A DNA stretch of 7,774 bases from Deltaproteobacteria bacterium (GCA_019307645.1 JAFDJF010000086.1:1-7774); one strand, 5' to 3'; shown: positions 1-4,906, counted from the stretch's first letter. Notes: generated from the letters alone by a model not told the origin. Numbers and translations: made by a program.

Positions 1-112
1 CCGGCATATAGCTGCACATGTAACCCATTACTTTCCAGTCAAGATTTTTTTCCTTCCACTCCTGCATATAGGTGTGTCTGTTGTCGTAGATCTTCTTGAA
101 ATCTTCTATCAT
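1..112 (-). CDS. 2-hydroxyacyl-CoA dehydratase / benzoyl-CoA reductase-type subunit (5' part only)
   Basis: Only the first 37 codons are present; the gene runs off the left edge. The ATG at 112-110 has a strong GGAGGGG at 117-123 with a 4-nt spacer. The peptide begins MIEDFKKIYDNRHTYMQEWK and reaches a GYMCSYMP motif at about residues 30-37. That resembles the GY-x-C-x-Y-x-P(E) segment near the N-terminus of HgdB/HgdC/BcrB/BcrC-type subunits, where the Cys is a ligand of a [4Fe-4S] cluster. Family members perform ATP-driven, radical-type dehydration of 2-hydroxyacyl-CoAs or reduction of the benzoyl-CoA ring. The gene is co-oriented with and downstream of two crotonase-family genes, which fits an acyl-CoA degradation operon. 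Substrate and exact subunit cannot be told from 37 residues; the family call rests on one motif plus context. Confidence 0.6.
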   Translation of the reverse strand, partial: MIEDFKKIYDNRHTYMQEWKEKNLDWKVMGYMCSYMP

Positions 113-197
113 TTTTCCCCTCCATGTCTAATTTCCATTGGAAAGAGCCTCCTCCGCCTTTCGCGCGGCCCCTTCCAGAACAGAAAAACAAATTATG

Positions 198-220
198 CCC
201 ACCCATCAATTGCAGGTGGG
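198..220 (-). terminator. weak hairpin with T-rich tail after the enoyl-CoA hydratase gene
   Basis: CCCACC (198-203) and GGTGGG (215-220) form a 6-bp stem with an 11-nt loop, 20 nt past the hydratase stop codon. On the minus strand it is followed by CATAATTTGTTTTTCTG. The stem is short and the T-run is offset, so this may be a partial terminator or attenuator reducing read-through into the dehydratase-type gene, or a processing hairpin. It may also be chance. Confidence 0.3.
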
Positions 221-239
221 AAATGGTTTTAAATTTCTA

Positions 240-1022
240 TTAGTTGCCAGTATAAGAAGGTTTCCTCTTTTCCAGGAATGCTGCAACGCCTTCTATTTTG
301 TCTTTGCTTGAAAGGGCCAGGTTGGCGGCAAGGCCTTCAATAACAAGCCCTGTCTCCAGGTCCACTTCCGAGCCATACTTGGTAGCGATCATTGCGAATT
401 TTACAGCCAGAGGAGCCTTTGTGGCGATCTTCTTGGCAACTTTCATTACAACATCCATCAGCTCTTCAGGCTTTGCCGTCTTATTTGCCAGGCCTAAATT
501 AAGGGCCTGTTCCGCATTGATCATGTCGCCGGTCAGCATGGCCCACATGGCCTGACTTGTCCCGATAATCCTGGCCAGTCTCTGGGTTCCGCCATATCCG
601 GGGATAACGCCCAGACCCAGTTCAGGCAGACCAAACACGGCACTTTCAGACACGATTCGAAAGGTACATCCCATGGCCAGCTCACATCCTCCTCCCAGGG
701 CCATGCCGTTTACGGCTGCAATGGAGGGAACATTCAGGGCCTCGATATCCCTAAAGATCTTGGCGCCCCTTCGAATGAAATCATAGCTTTCCTTAAGCCC
801 CAGTTCCGTAAACTCGGAAATATCAGCGCCAGCCACAAAAGCCTTATCGCCTGAGCCGGTAACGATCAATGCCCGGATGGAATCATCCGCATGGACCTCG
901 GCTATGGCAGCCTGGATTTCATCCATAGTCTGAAAGTTAAGGGCGTTCATCTTTTTCGGTCGGTTAACCGTCAAAACCGCTATTCCTTCTTTAACCTCAA
1001 AAATTATTTTTTCGTAACCCAT
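240..1022 (-). CDS. enoyl-CoA hydratase (crotonase family, 260 aa)
   Basis: This is a cytoplasmic crotonase-fold protein that would add water across the double bond of a 2-enoyl-CoA to give 3-hydroxyacyl-CoA. The first oxyanion-hole segment is AFVAGADI (residues 61-68). The second is NGMALGGGCELAM (105-117), which carries Glu114. Glu134 lies in GLPELGLGVIPGYGGTQRL (131-149). Glu114 and Glu134 are 20 residues apart, matching the two catalytic glutamates (Glu144/Glu164) of rat crotonase, so hydratase activity is likely. The C-terminus has the usual EG-x-x-AFLEKRKP ending and the length is normal for the family. The ATG at 1022 has GGAGGGG at 1027-1033 (4-nt spacer). It lies between another crotonase gene upstream and a dehydratase-type gene downstream. 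Physiological substrate is unknown: short-chain enoyl-CoA or an alicyclic/aromatic pathway intermediate. Confidence 0.9.
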   Translation of the reverse strand: MGYEKIIFEVKEGIAVLTVNRPKKMNALNFQTMDEIQAAIAEVHADDSIRALIVTGSGDKAFVAGADISEFTELGLKESYDFIRRGAKIFRDIEALNVPSIAAVNGMALGGGCELAMGCTFRIVSESAVFGLPELGLGVIPGYGGTQRLARIIGTSQAMWAMLTGDMINAEQALNLGLANKTAKPEELMDVVMKVAKKIATKAPLAVKFAMIATKYGSEVDLETGLVIEGLAANLALSSKDKIEGVAAFLEKRKPSYTGN

Positions 1023-1105
1023 ACTACCCCTCCATTGTTTATTGTATTGATTTCTTTTATGGTCAATATTTGAGCCATCGAAACCTAATTAACCACTCAA
1101 TTACT

Positions 1106-1204
1106 TAGTGTCTGAACGAAACCCCCGGAAATTGTCTTCTCAATTCAACATTTAAAATTAAACATTCAAAATTGTGTCTGAGCAGCCGTTTCGTTCAGAC
1201 ACTA
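1106..1204. mobile_element. 99-bp TA-flanked inverted-repeat element (MITE-like)
   Basis: GTGTCTGAACGAAAC at 1108-1122 is perfectly inverted as GTTTCGTTCAGACAC at 1188-1202. These bound a 95-bp AT-rich segment with no coding capacity. Each end abuts a TA dinucleotide (1106-1107 and 1203-1204), so the inverted repeat is 17 bp including TA. Short non-coding DNA with perfect terminal inverted repeats and TA duplication is the hallmark of MITEs mobilised by IS630/Tc1-mariner-type transposases, which target and duplicate TA. The right TA plus the first element base form the TAG stop codon of the upstream hydratase gene. Deleting the element and one TA leaves TAA in the same place. No transposase is in the window. 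It could instead be a structural intergenic repeat. Confidence 0.6.
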
Positions 1205-1954
1205 CTTAAACTTTCCCGGGCCTGCCATGGCATCCCCTGCAAAATAGCATGCCTTGGAGACCTCAAATTCATAATCAAAGGCCGCCGAAACATCCGCGCC
1301 CCCATCAATTGCCTTTTTGGCCTGCCGGACAGCCAGGGGAGAATTGTTGGCGATCTCGGTCGCCAGTGTCCTGACTTCCTCCTGAAGATCTTCCGGCGGA
1401 ACTACCTTGTTGAAAATCCCCATTTGCACGGCCTCTTCCGATTCGACGACTCTGCCCGTAAAGACCAGTTCCTTTGCTCTGCCAATCCCGACAATCATCC
1501 TAAGACGCTGACACCCGCCACAGGCAGGGATCATCCCCCAACGGATCTCGGACTGAGAAAACCTGGCGTTCGACGATGCAATCCTGATATCACAGGCAAG
1601 GGCCACTTCTGCTCCGCCACCGAAGGCCACGCCGTTTACAGCAGCAATCGTTGGCTTGGGAAAATCCCCTAAGGTATTAAAAAAGGCCCGGATAACCTGT
1701 TCTCTATAAGGCTGGATCTCTTCCGGCGGCATTGCCGCCCGCTCTTTTAAATCAATGCCGGCGCAAAATGCCTTATCTCCCTCACCGCTGATAACAACTA
1801 CCCGAACATTGTCATCATACGCCAGTGTCTCCAACTCCTCCCGCATGGACACGAAAACGGCCCTGCTCAGAGAGTTCGACTGTTTGGCACGATTTATGGA
1901 TATGTATGCTACATTCTCTTCAATTTTGATATTCAAGACATCCTGTTCATTCAT
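1202..1954 (-). CDS. enoyl-CoA hydratase/isomerase family protein (250 aa)
   Basis: This is a second crotonase-fold protein. It has the oxyanion segment AFCAGIDL (residues 62-69), NGVAFGGGAEVALACD (107-122) with Glu116, and FSQSEIRWGMIP (132-143) with Glu136. The two glutamates keep the 20-residue spacing of active hydratases. The usual GGTQRL is GGCQRL here, and the sequence around the second glutamate (SQSEIRWG) differs from its neighbour, so the substrate probably differs. The C-terminus ends in AMAGPGKFK and lacks the canonical EG-x-x-AFxEKRxPxF tail, making the protein about ten residues short. The ATG at 1954 has only a weak GAGAG (1959-1963). It starts 27 nt after the tetR stop, consistent with co-transcription. 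Hydratase, isomerase and other crotonase activities remain possible; the family assignment is firm. Confidence 0.88.
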   Translation of the reverse strand: MNEQDVLNIKIEENVAYISINRAKQSNSLSRAVFVSMREELETLAYDDNVRVVVISGEGDKAFCAGIDLKERAAMPPEEIQPYREQVIRAFFNTLGDFPKPTIAAVNGVAFGGGAEVALACDIRIASSNARFSQSEIRWGMIPACGGCQRLRMIVGIGRAKELVFTGRVVESEEAVQMGIFNKVVPPEDLQEEVRTLATEIANNSPLAVRQAKKAIDGGADVSAAFDYEFEVSKACYFAGDAMAGPGKFK

Positions 1955-1981
1955 TTTTCTCTCGCAATTAAAAATAGAGCC

Positions 1982-2584
1982 TCATGGCGTTGAGGATTGT
2001 TCGCGTTTCATCAGCCCATCAAACAACAGCTTGGTAAGTTCATTGGATATATTCTGCATCGGGAGCCTGCCGTTTTCCCTGAACCAGTGGTATACCCAGA
2101 GCATGGCACCTAATACTCCAAAAGCCGCCACATTATGGTCTATGGGGTTAATCTTACTGATGTCATCCATTTCTTTTATTTTTCCATAAAAAAGCTTAAA
2201 AATGTCACGATGTTGTCGGTTACATAATTCCCGGAGATCTTCGGGTAGCTGGTAAAGTTCGTCAATAAAAATAGCAATCTCCTTCCGCATACCCCCTTCG
2301 CTGAAAAGATACAGCATGCCGGAAATCATCTGCTTCAGACATTCTACAGGGTCATCGTATTCCTCGATTACCTTTTTTAGTGTAGCCAAAACTTTATCAC
2401 CAGCGCTTTGGATGATACTGAAAAGTATCTCCTCTTTGTTGGAGAAATGGTTATAAATGGCAGAACTGGTCATTCCGACTTTCCCCACCAATTGTCGGGT
2501 TGAGGCCTTGGCAAATCCGTGCGTATAAAAGAGTTCGACTGCTTCTTCAAGTATCTTTTCTTTAGTTGCCTTACCTTTTGTCAT
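1982..2584 (-). CDS. TetR/AcrR-family transcriptional repressor (200 aa)
   Basis: The N-terminus is a typical TetR helix-turn-helix. Residues about 7-55 read KEKILEEAVELFYTHGFAKA, then STRQLVGKVGMTSSAIYNHF and SNKEEIL, with the expected GFAKAST turn and the IYNHFxxKEEI recognition-helix ending. The remaining ~145 residues form a helical ligand-binding/dimerisation region without recognisable specificity. Proteins of this type usually bind a palindrome in their own promoter and release it on binding a small ligand, often an acyl-CoA when beside beta-oxidation genes. It is the first gene of a minus-strand operon with two crotonase genes. The ATG at 2584 has no good Shine-Dalgarno, so translation may be modest. 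Regulation of the downstream acyl-CoA genes is inferred from position. Confidence 0.9.
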   Translation of the reverse strand: MTKGKATKEKILEEAVELFYTHGFAKASTRQLVGKVGMTSSAIYNHFSNKEEILFSIIQSAGDKVLATLKKVIEEYDDPVECLKQMISGMLYLFSEGGMRKEIAIFIDELYQLPEDLRELCNRQHRDIFKLFYGKIKEMDDISKINPIDHNVAAFGVLGAMLWVYHWFRENGRLPMQNISNELTKLLFDGLMKREQSSTP

Positions 2585-2683
2585 AGATTCAAACCGAACT
2601 TTTTTCCAAGTATTATCAAATTGTTAAAGCAGATTTACCCACCTCATTAATCACCATAAGGGTCATGGCGATCAAATTAAGTG

Positions 2684-2697
2684 AACGAGCGCTTGTT
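2684..2697. promoter_or_regulatory. operator-like palindrome at the predicted tetR transcription start
   Basis: AACGAGCGCTTGTT is a 14-bp palindrome with one mismatched pair (six of seven match). It lies immediately after the predicted -10, where RNA polymerase would start. Its size and position suit a TetR-family operator for autorepression. No binding data; inferred from symmetry and position. Confidence 0.4.
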
Positions 2698-2727
2698 TTT
2701 ATATTATTTTCTTGGCAGACCTGTCAA
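2698..2727 (-). promoter_or_regulatory. predicted sigma70-type promoter of the tetR-hydratase operon
   Basis: On the minus strand a perfect TTGACA (-35, 2727-2722) is followed after 18 nt by TATAAA (-10, 2703-2698). Transcription would begin near 2691, giving an untranslated leader of about 107 nt before the tetR ATG. The -35 lies inside one palindrome and the start site inside another. Confidence 0.6.
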
Positions 2728-2728
2728 G
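2711..2728. promoter_or_regulatory. second operator-like palindrome overlapping the tetR -35
   Basis: CTTGGCAG-AC-CTGTCAAG is an 18-bp palindrome with one mismatched pair. It contains the TTGACA -35 hexamer, so a dimer bound here would block polymerase. It could be a second TetR-family site or a site for another regulator. It also lies just after the T-tract of the neighbouring terminator. Confidence 0.4.
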
Positions 2729-2733
2729 AAAAA

Positions 2734-2762
2734 AAGCCTCTTTTTTCTCAAAAAAGAGGCTT
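2734..2762 (-). terminator. strong intrinsic terminator of the dGTPase transcription unit
   Basis: AAGCCTCTTTTTT (2734-2746) and AAAAAAGAGGCTT (2750-2762) form a perfect 13-bp stem with a 3-nt loop. On the minus strand the stem is followed by TTTTTCTT, a proper U-tract, so it works leftwards. It would end transcription from the dGTPase gene about 215 nt past its stop codon and insulate the tetR promoter that follows within a few bases. Confidence 0.85.
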
Positions 2763-2840
2763 CTTAGAGCAATGCTTTTCCTTTAATTTGAATTTTTTCT
2801 TCGCACTAAATTTGATGAACCTGTAAAATGTCCATCAATA

Positions 2841-2940
2841 GGGCGTGGGCGGGTACACCCCGCCTGTAGGGGGATTAAGCGCAGGAATATATTACGATAT
2901 TTCAAGGATTAATCCCGCCGTGGCGGGACTTCGTATAACG
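2841..2940. repeat. GC-rich multi-hairpin block in the dGTPase 3' untranslated region
   Basis: There are two tight hairpins. GGCGGG (2848-2853) pairs with CCCGCC (2859-2864), loop 5. TCCCGCC (2913-2919) pairs with GGCGGGA (2922-2928), loop 2. Between them GGGATTAA (2871-2878) is inverted as TTAATCCC (2909-2916), so alternative pairings exist. The arms of the two hairpins also resemble each other. The layout is like REP/BIME-type intergenic palindromes. No open reading frame of note; the rest of 2763-2976 holds nothing else I recognise. Confidence 0.5.
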
Positions 2941-2976
2941 CAGAGATTGTACAAAATAGCCATTTATGGATGAACA

Positions 2977-4146
2977 CTAGGTAAGGTCGGTGCTGATACG
3001 CGGCACAAGATTTTTATAACACTGACTCAAAAAATACTTATCTGTCATACCCGCAATAAAATCACGTACAATTCCAGGTGGAGGAGTTTTTTTTCGGTAT
3101 TCCGGAGACATACCCTCCAGAAATCCCATATAGATATCAGAAGCCCCATCCTCGGATTCAAGTTCCTTCAAATATTTTTTAAACAGCAGTTCAAACATCA
3201 GTTGGATCTTTCCCTTCTGTTCTTTGACTTTTGGATTTTTATAAATTCTGTCTTCATTAAACGTTTTAAGTTTCCTCAGCGCATTTCCCTTTTCATTGCT
3301 GAAACATACATATGCCTTATCCAGGCTGTTAACGATGAGGTCTTCCACAAGTGAATAAACAATAGTCCCGTTTGTTTCACCCAGGACCTTTTTACAGTCT
3401 TCAGGGATATCGCCCCTTTCAACCAAACCCATCCTGATGGCGTCTTCAATATCACGGCCGACATAGCTAATGGTATCAGCCATCCTTACAACACACCCTT
3501 CCAGGGTCATGGGCCGTAAACCGAGGGAAGGATCATCTTCCTTATGTCTCATTTCATCATCCAGAGTATCAAAACTCTTGTCTGTCTGCGGCTCTAGTGC
3601 CTGAGAATGAAGTTCTCCATCGTGAGTCAGTATGCCGTCAAGCACCTGAAGCGTAAGGTTCCACCCTTTTCCCTTTCGTTCTATTTCCTGTAAAAATCGA
3701 ACACTCTGAATATTATGAAGGAATTTACCGATACCATGTTCCTCGCAAAGATCGGAGAGGATCGTCTCGCCATCATGGCCGAACGGTGTGTGCCCGATGT
3801 CATGCCCAAGGGCGATGGCCTCGAGCAGATCTTCATTCAACCTGAGCAGGCGGCCGACTGTTCGAGCGATTTTGGACACAAGCTGCACATGCAGAACCCT
3901 GTGTGTGATATGGTCATTTTTAATCAGGTAAAATACCTGAGTCTTATCAATATAACGGGAGTAGGCCAGGGAGTGGAGTATCCGGTCCGTGTCTACGGAA
4001 AAATTTTGCCTGTGCCCGTTGACGATTTCACCCTCATGGATTCTCCTTATCGCATGACAACTCAGCGATGCCATTGAAGAGAGCCTGACTTCCTCCTTTT
4101 CGTCAAGTTCCTTTCGAATTTTAGCCAAAAACTCGCGGTCTTTCAC
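2977..4146 (-). CDS. dgt: HD-domain deoxyguanosinetriphosphate triphosphohydrolase-like protein (389 aa)
   Basis: The family hydrolyses dNTPs, classically dGTP, to deoxynucleoside and tripolyphosphate, helping control dNTP pools. The N-terminal signature appears as TDRILHSLAYSRYIDKTQVF (residues 53-72). The HD metal site is visible: His82 in ITHRVLHV, His115-Asp116 in ALGHDIGHTPFGHDGE, and Asp224 in RMADTISYVGRDIEDA. All four metal ligands are present, so the enzyme is probably active. The length fits the shorter bacterial dGTPase-like group (E. coli Dgt is over 500 aa). The start is GTG at 4146-4144, chosen because AAGGAGG at 4157-4163 precedes it by 10 nt and no better start lies nearby. 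It is downstream of and co-oriented with the 76-aa gene, and it ends at the terminator near 2734. Substrate preference among dNTPs cannot be read from sequence. Confidence 0.9.
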   Translation of the reverse strand: MKDREFLAKIRKELDEKEEVRLSSMASLSCHAIRRIHEGEIVNGHRQNFSVDTDRILHSLAYSRYIDKTQVFYLIKNDHITHRVLHVQLVSKIARTVGRLLRLNEDLLEAIALGHDIGHTPFGHDGETILSDLCEEHGIGKFLHNIQSVRFLQEIERKGKGWNLTLQVLDGILTHDGELHSQALEPQTDKSFDTLDDEMRHKEDDPSLGLRPMTLEGCVVRMADTISYVGRDIEDAIRMGLVERGDIPEDCKKVLGETNGTIVYSLVEDLIVNSLDKAYVCFSNEKGNALRKLKTFNEDRIYKNPKVKEQKGKIQLMFELLFKKYLKELESEDGASDIYMGFLEGMSPEYRKKTPPPGIVRDFIAGMTDKYFLSQCYKNLVPRISTDLT

Positions 4147-4156
4147 TGAATTGGAA

Positions 4157-4163
4157 CCTCCTT
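4157..4163 (-). promoter_or_regulatory. ribosome binding site fixing the GTG start of dgt
   Basis: AAGGAGG on the minus strand lies 10 nt before GTG at 4146. It is a near-perfect anti-Shine-Dalgarno complement and supports the non-ATG start. Confidence 0.8.
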
Positions 4164-4173
4164 ACAAAAAAAT

Positions 4174-4288
4174 GGTACAAGGTATAGGGTTTAAGGTATA
4201 GGGTTGAGGAAAACCCATTATAAAGATTTCTTCCCAATACCTTATACCTTAAACCTTGTACCCTGTACCTGAAATCCTATACCTTTTT
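4174..4288. repeat. imperfect inverted repeat of AAGGTATAGGG-like units
   Basis: The left arm (4174-4203) starts GGTACAAGG and contains two near-identical tandem 14-mers (AAGGTATAGGGTTT at 4179-4192, then 13/14 identical at 4193-4206). The right arm (4233-4262) carries the inverted version, ending CCTTGTACC, with some unit shuffling. A further unit, CCTATACCTTTTT, continues to 4288 and overlaps the last codons and TAG stop of the 76-aa gene. The last 22 nt (4267-4288) match 20/22 with 5850-5871 in the rpsB-tsf spacer, so this is a dispersed family. The stem could also slow transcription between the 76-aa gene and dgt. Confidence 0.6.
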
Positions 4289-4507
4289 CCTATAAACCTT
4301 CTTCAGTTCATTAAAAACAGTTTTCCCTCTTTTGGCCAGGACCTCATGTGCGCGGCCGGCAATCTGCCGGGATTCACTTTCGAGACGGTATTCCGGAGGG
4401 ACATCTTTACCCTCTTTTTTGTATTTCCAACGCAGGACGGATTTGGCGACCTTCATCTCTGCTTCTTCAGCAATTTTTTTCAGGTTGTGTTTTGTTTCTT
4501 CCGCCAT
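4277..4507 (-). CDS. conserved-looking small basic protein of unknown function (76 aa)
   Basis: I do not recognise this protein. It begins MAEETKHNLKKIAEEAEMKV and ends in a lysine/arginine-rich stretch (VYRKKV). It is highly charged, mostly K, R and E, with no signal peptide, membrane segment or cysteine pair. The heptad-like spacing of residues 1-25 and 45-76 suggests amphipathic helices around a central PPEYRLES turn. ATG at 4507 is preferred over the in-frame GTG at 4525: GAGGGG (4518-4523) sits 10 nt upstream of the ATG but would be inside the longer frame. It has a plausible promoter (TTGCAA-N18-TATGTT) and lies first in a minus-strand unit with dgt, 130 bp apart. Its last codons lie in a repeat. 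A nucleic-acid-associated role is possible from charge alone, but this is speculation. Confidence 0.7.
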   Translation of the reverse strand: MAEETKHNLKKIAEEAEMKVAKSVLRWKYKKEGKDVPPEYRLESESRQIAGRAHEVLAKRGKTVFNELKKVYRKKV

Positions 4508-4517
4508 GACAATCGTA

Positions 4518-4523
4518 CCCCTC
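4518..4523 (-). promoter_or_regulatory. ribosome binding site deciding the ATG start of the 76-aa gene
   Basis: GAGGGG lies 10 nt upstream of ATG 4507, the same spacing as in dgt. It overlaps the alternative GTG at 4525, which therefore has no ribosome binding site of its own. Confidence 0.6.
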
Positions 4524-4541
4524 ACCCAAAAAGATTCTTAC

Positions 4542-4571
4542 AACATAAACTCCCTGATTTTTTGCTTGCAA
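4542..4571 (-). promoter_or_regulatory. predicted promoter of the 76-aa gene and dgt
   Basis: TTGCAA (-35, 4571-4566), an 18-nt spacer and TATGTT (-10, 4547-4542) on the minus strand would start transcription near 4535, about 28 nt before the ATG. The hexamer TTGCAA is self-complementary and also serves the rightward promoter. Confidence 0.4.
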
Positions 4572-4580
4572 AAACAGGGA
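4551..4580. promoter_or_regulatory. 30-bp palindrome between divergent promoters
   Basis: TCCCTG-A-TTTTTTGC (4551-4565) is inverted as GCAAAAA-CAGGGA (4568-4580) around a central TT, with one unpaired base in the arms. It covers the shared TTGCAA -35. It lies upstream of both predicted start sites, so it would not be transcribed from either and is better read as a protein site than as a terminator. Confidence 0.45.
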
Positions 4581-4594
4581 ACGAATGCTAATTC
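4566..4594 (+). promoter_or_regulatory. predicted promoter of the rpsB operon
   Basis: TTGCAA (4566-4571), a 17-nt spacer and TAATTC (4589-4594), preceded by an extended -10 TG (4586-4587), would start transcription near 4601. This gives a leader of about 306 nt. A closer promoter around the TATATATATC run at 4709-4718 is possible, but I found no good -35 for it. Confidence 0.4.
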
Positions 4595-4619
4595 AATACG
4601 GTTCCGGATTTCAAAGACT

Positions 4620-4848
4620 GTTTTCGATATTGCGCTGAAAACGATGTATCTTTATCAGACTTTGGATCTAAAGGATCTGAGAATATCTCCATTGTCGTTA
4701 TGATCGCTTATATATATCAGGCCGGGTCAATAACCGCAAGGAAGTATTTGCAGGCAGAGAGGCTTTTTCAAGGGCCTCCGAATACACACGTTCAGGACTT
4801 ATTGCCCGGTGCCCCGTGTAAGCCTCGGGGTGCATGACAGCCTGAACG
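4620..4848 (+). promoter_or_regulatory. structured rpsB leader, candidate S2 autoregulatory RNA
   Basis: Three stem-loops lie between the predicted promoter and rpsB. The first is GTTTTC/GAAAAC at 4620-4625 and 4637-4642. The second is GAGGCT/GGCCTC at 4759-4764 and 4773-4778, closed by one G-U pair. The third is a long hairpin whose outer 8-bp stem is CGTTCAGG (4789-4796) with CCTGAACG (4841-4848). It encloses an inner 8-bp stem (4809-4816 with 4826-4833, two G-U wobbles) around the loop TGTAAGCCT. rpsB is known to be repressed by its product S2 through a 5' leader in gamma-proteobacteria. A comparable role here is inferred from position and structure; I cannot confirm a match to any known leader family. 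The rest of 4526-4906 has no gene. Confidence 0.45.
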
Positions 4849-4906
4849 GAGGGAAAAACCGTGGCTTGGAACCCGGAAGGGACTCCAGAAAAATGAGGAG
4901 GATTTA

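Noticed and set aside
1147..1173. Direct repeats AACATTTAAAATT / AACATTCAAAATT inside the MITE-like element
   Set aside because: Low-complexity AT-rich sequence; 12/13 similarity here is weak evidence of anything beyond base composition.
1172..1672. 166-codon open frame on the plus strand
   Set aside because: It lies opposite the 250-aa crotonase gene, whose catalytic motifs are clear. The plus-strand product has no family motifs and no ribosome binding site.
1755..2189. 144-codon plus-strand frame spanning the crotonase/tetR junction
   Set aside because: It is antisense to two well-supported genes, with low-information composition and no recognisable domain.
3715..4077. 120-codon plus-strand frame inside the dGTPase gene
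   Set aside because: It is antisense to the conserved HD-domain core, where codon constraint readily leaves the complementary strand open.
4179..4206. Tandem 14-bp repeats as a possible CRISPR array
   Set aside because: The units are directly adjacent with no spacers and are too short; no cas genes are nearby.
4332..4703. 123-codon plus-strand frame running into the rpsB leader
   Set aside because: It overlaps the 76-aa gene antisense and then structured leader sequence; no ribosome binding site or motif.
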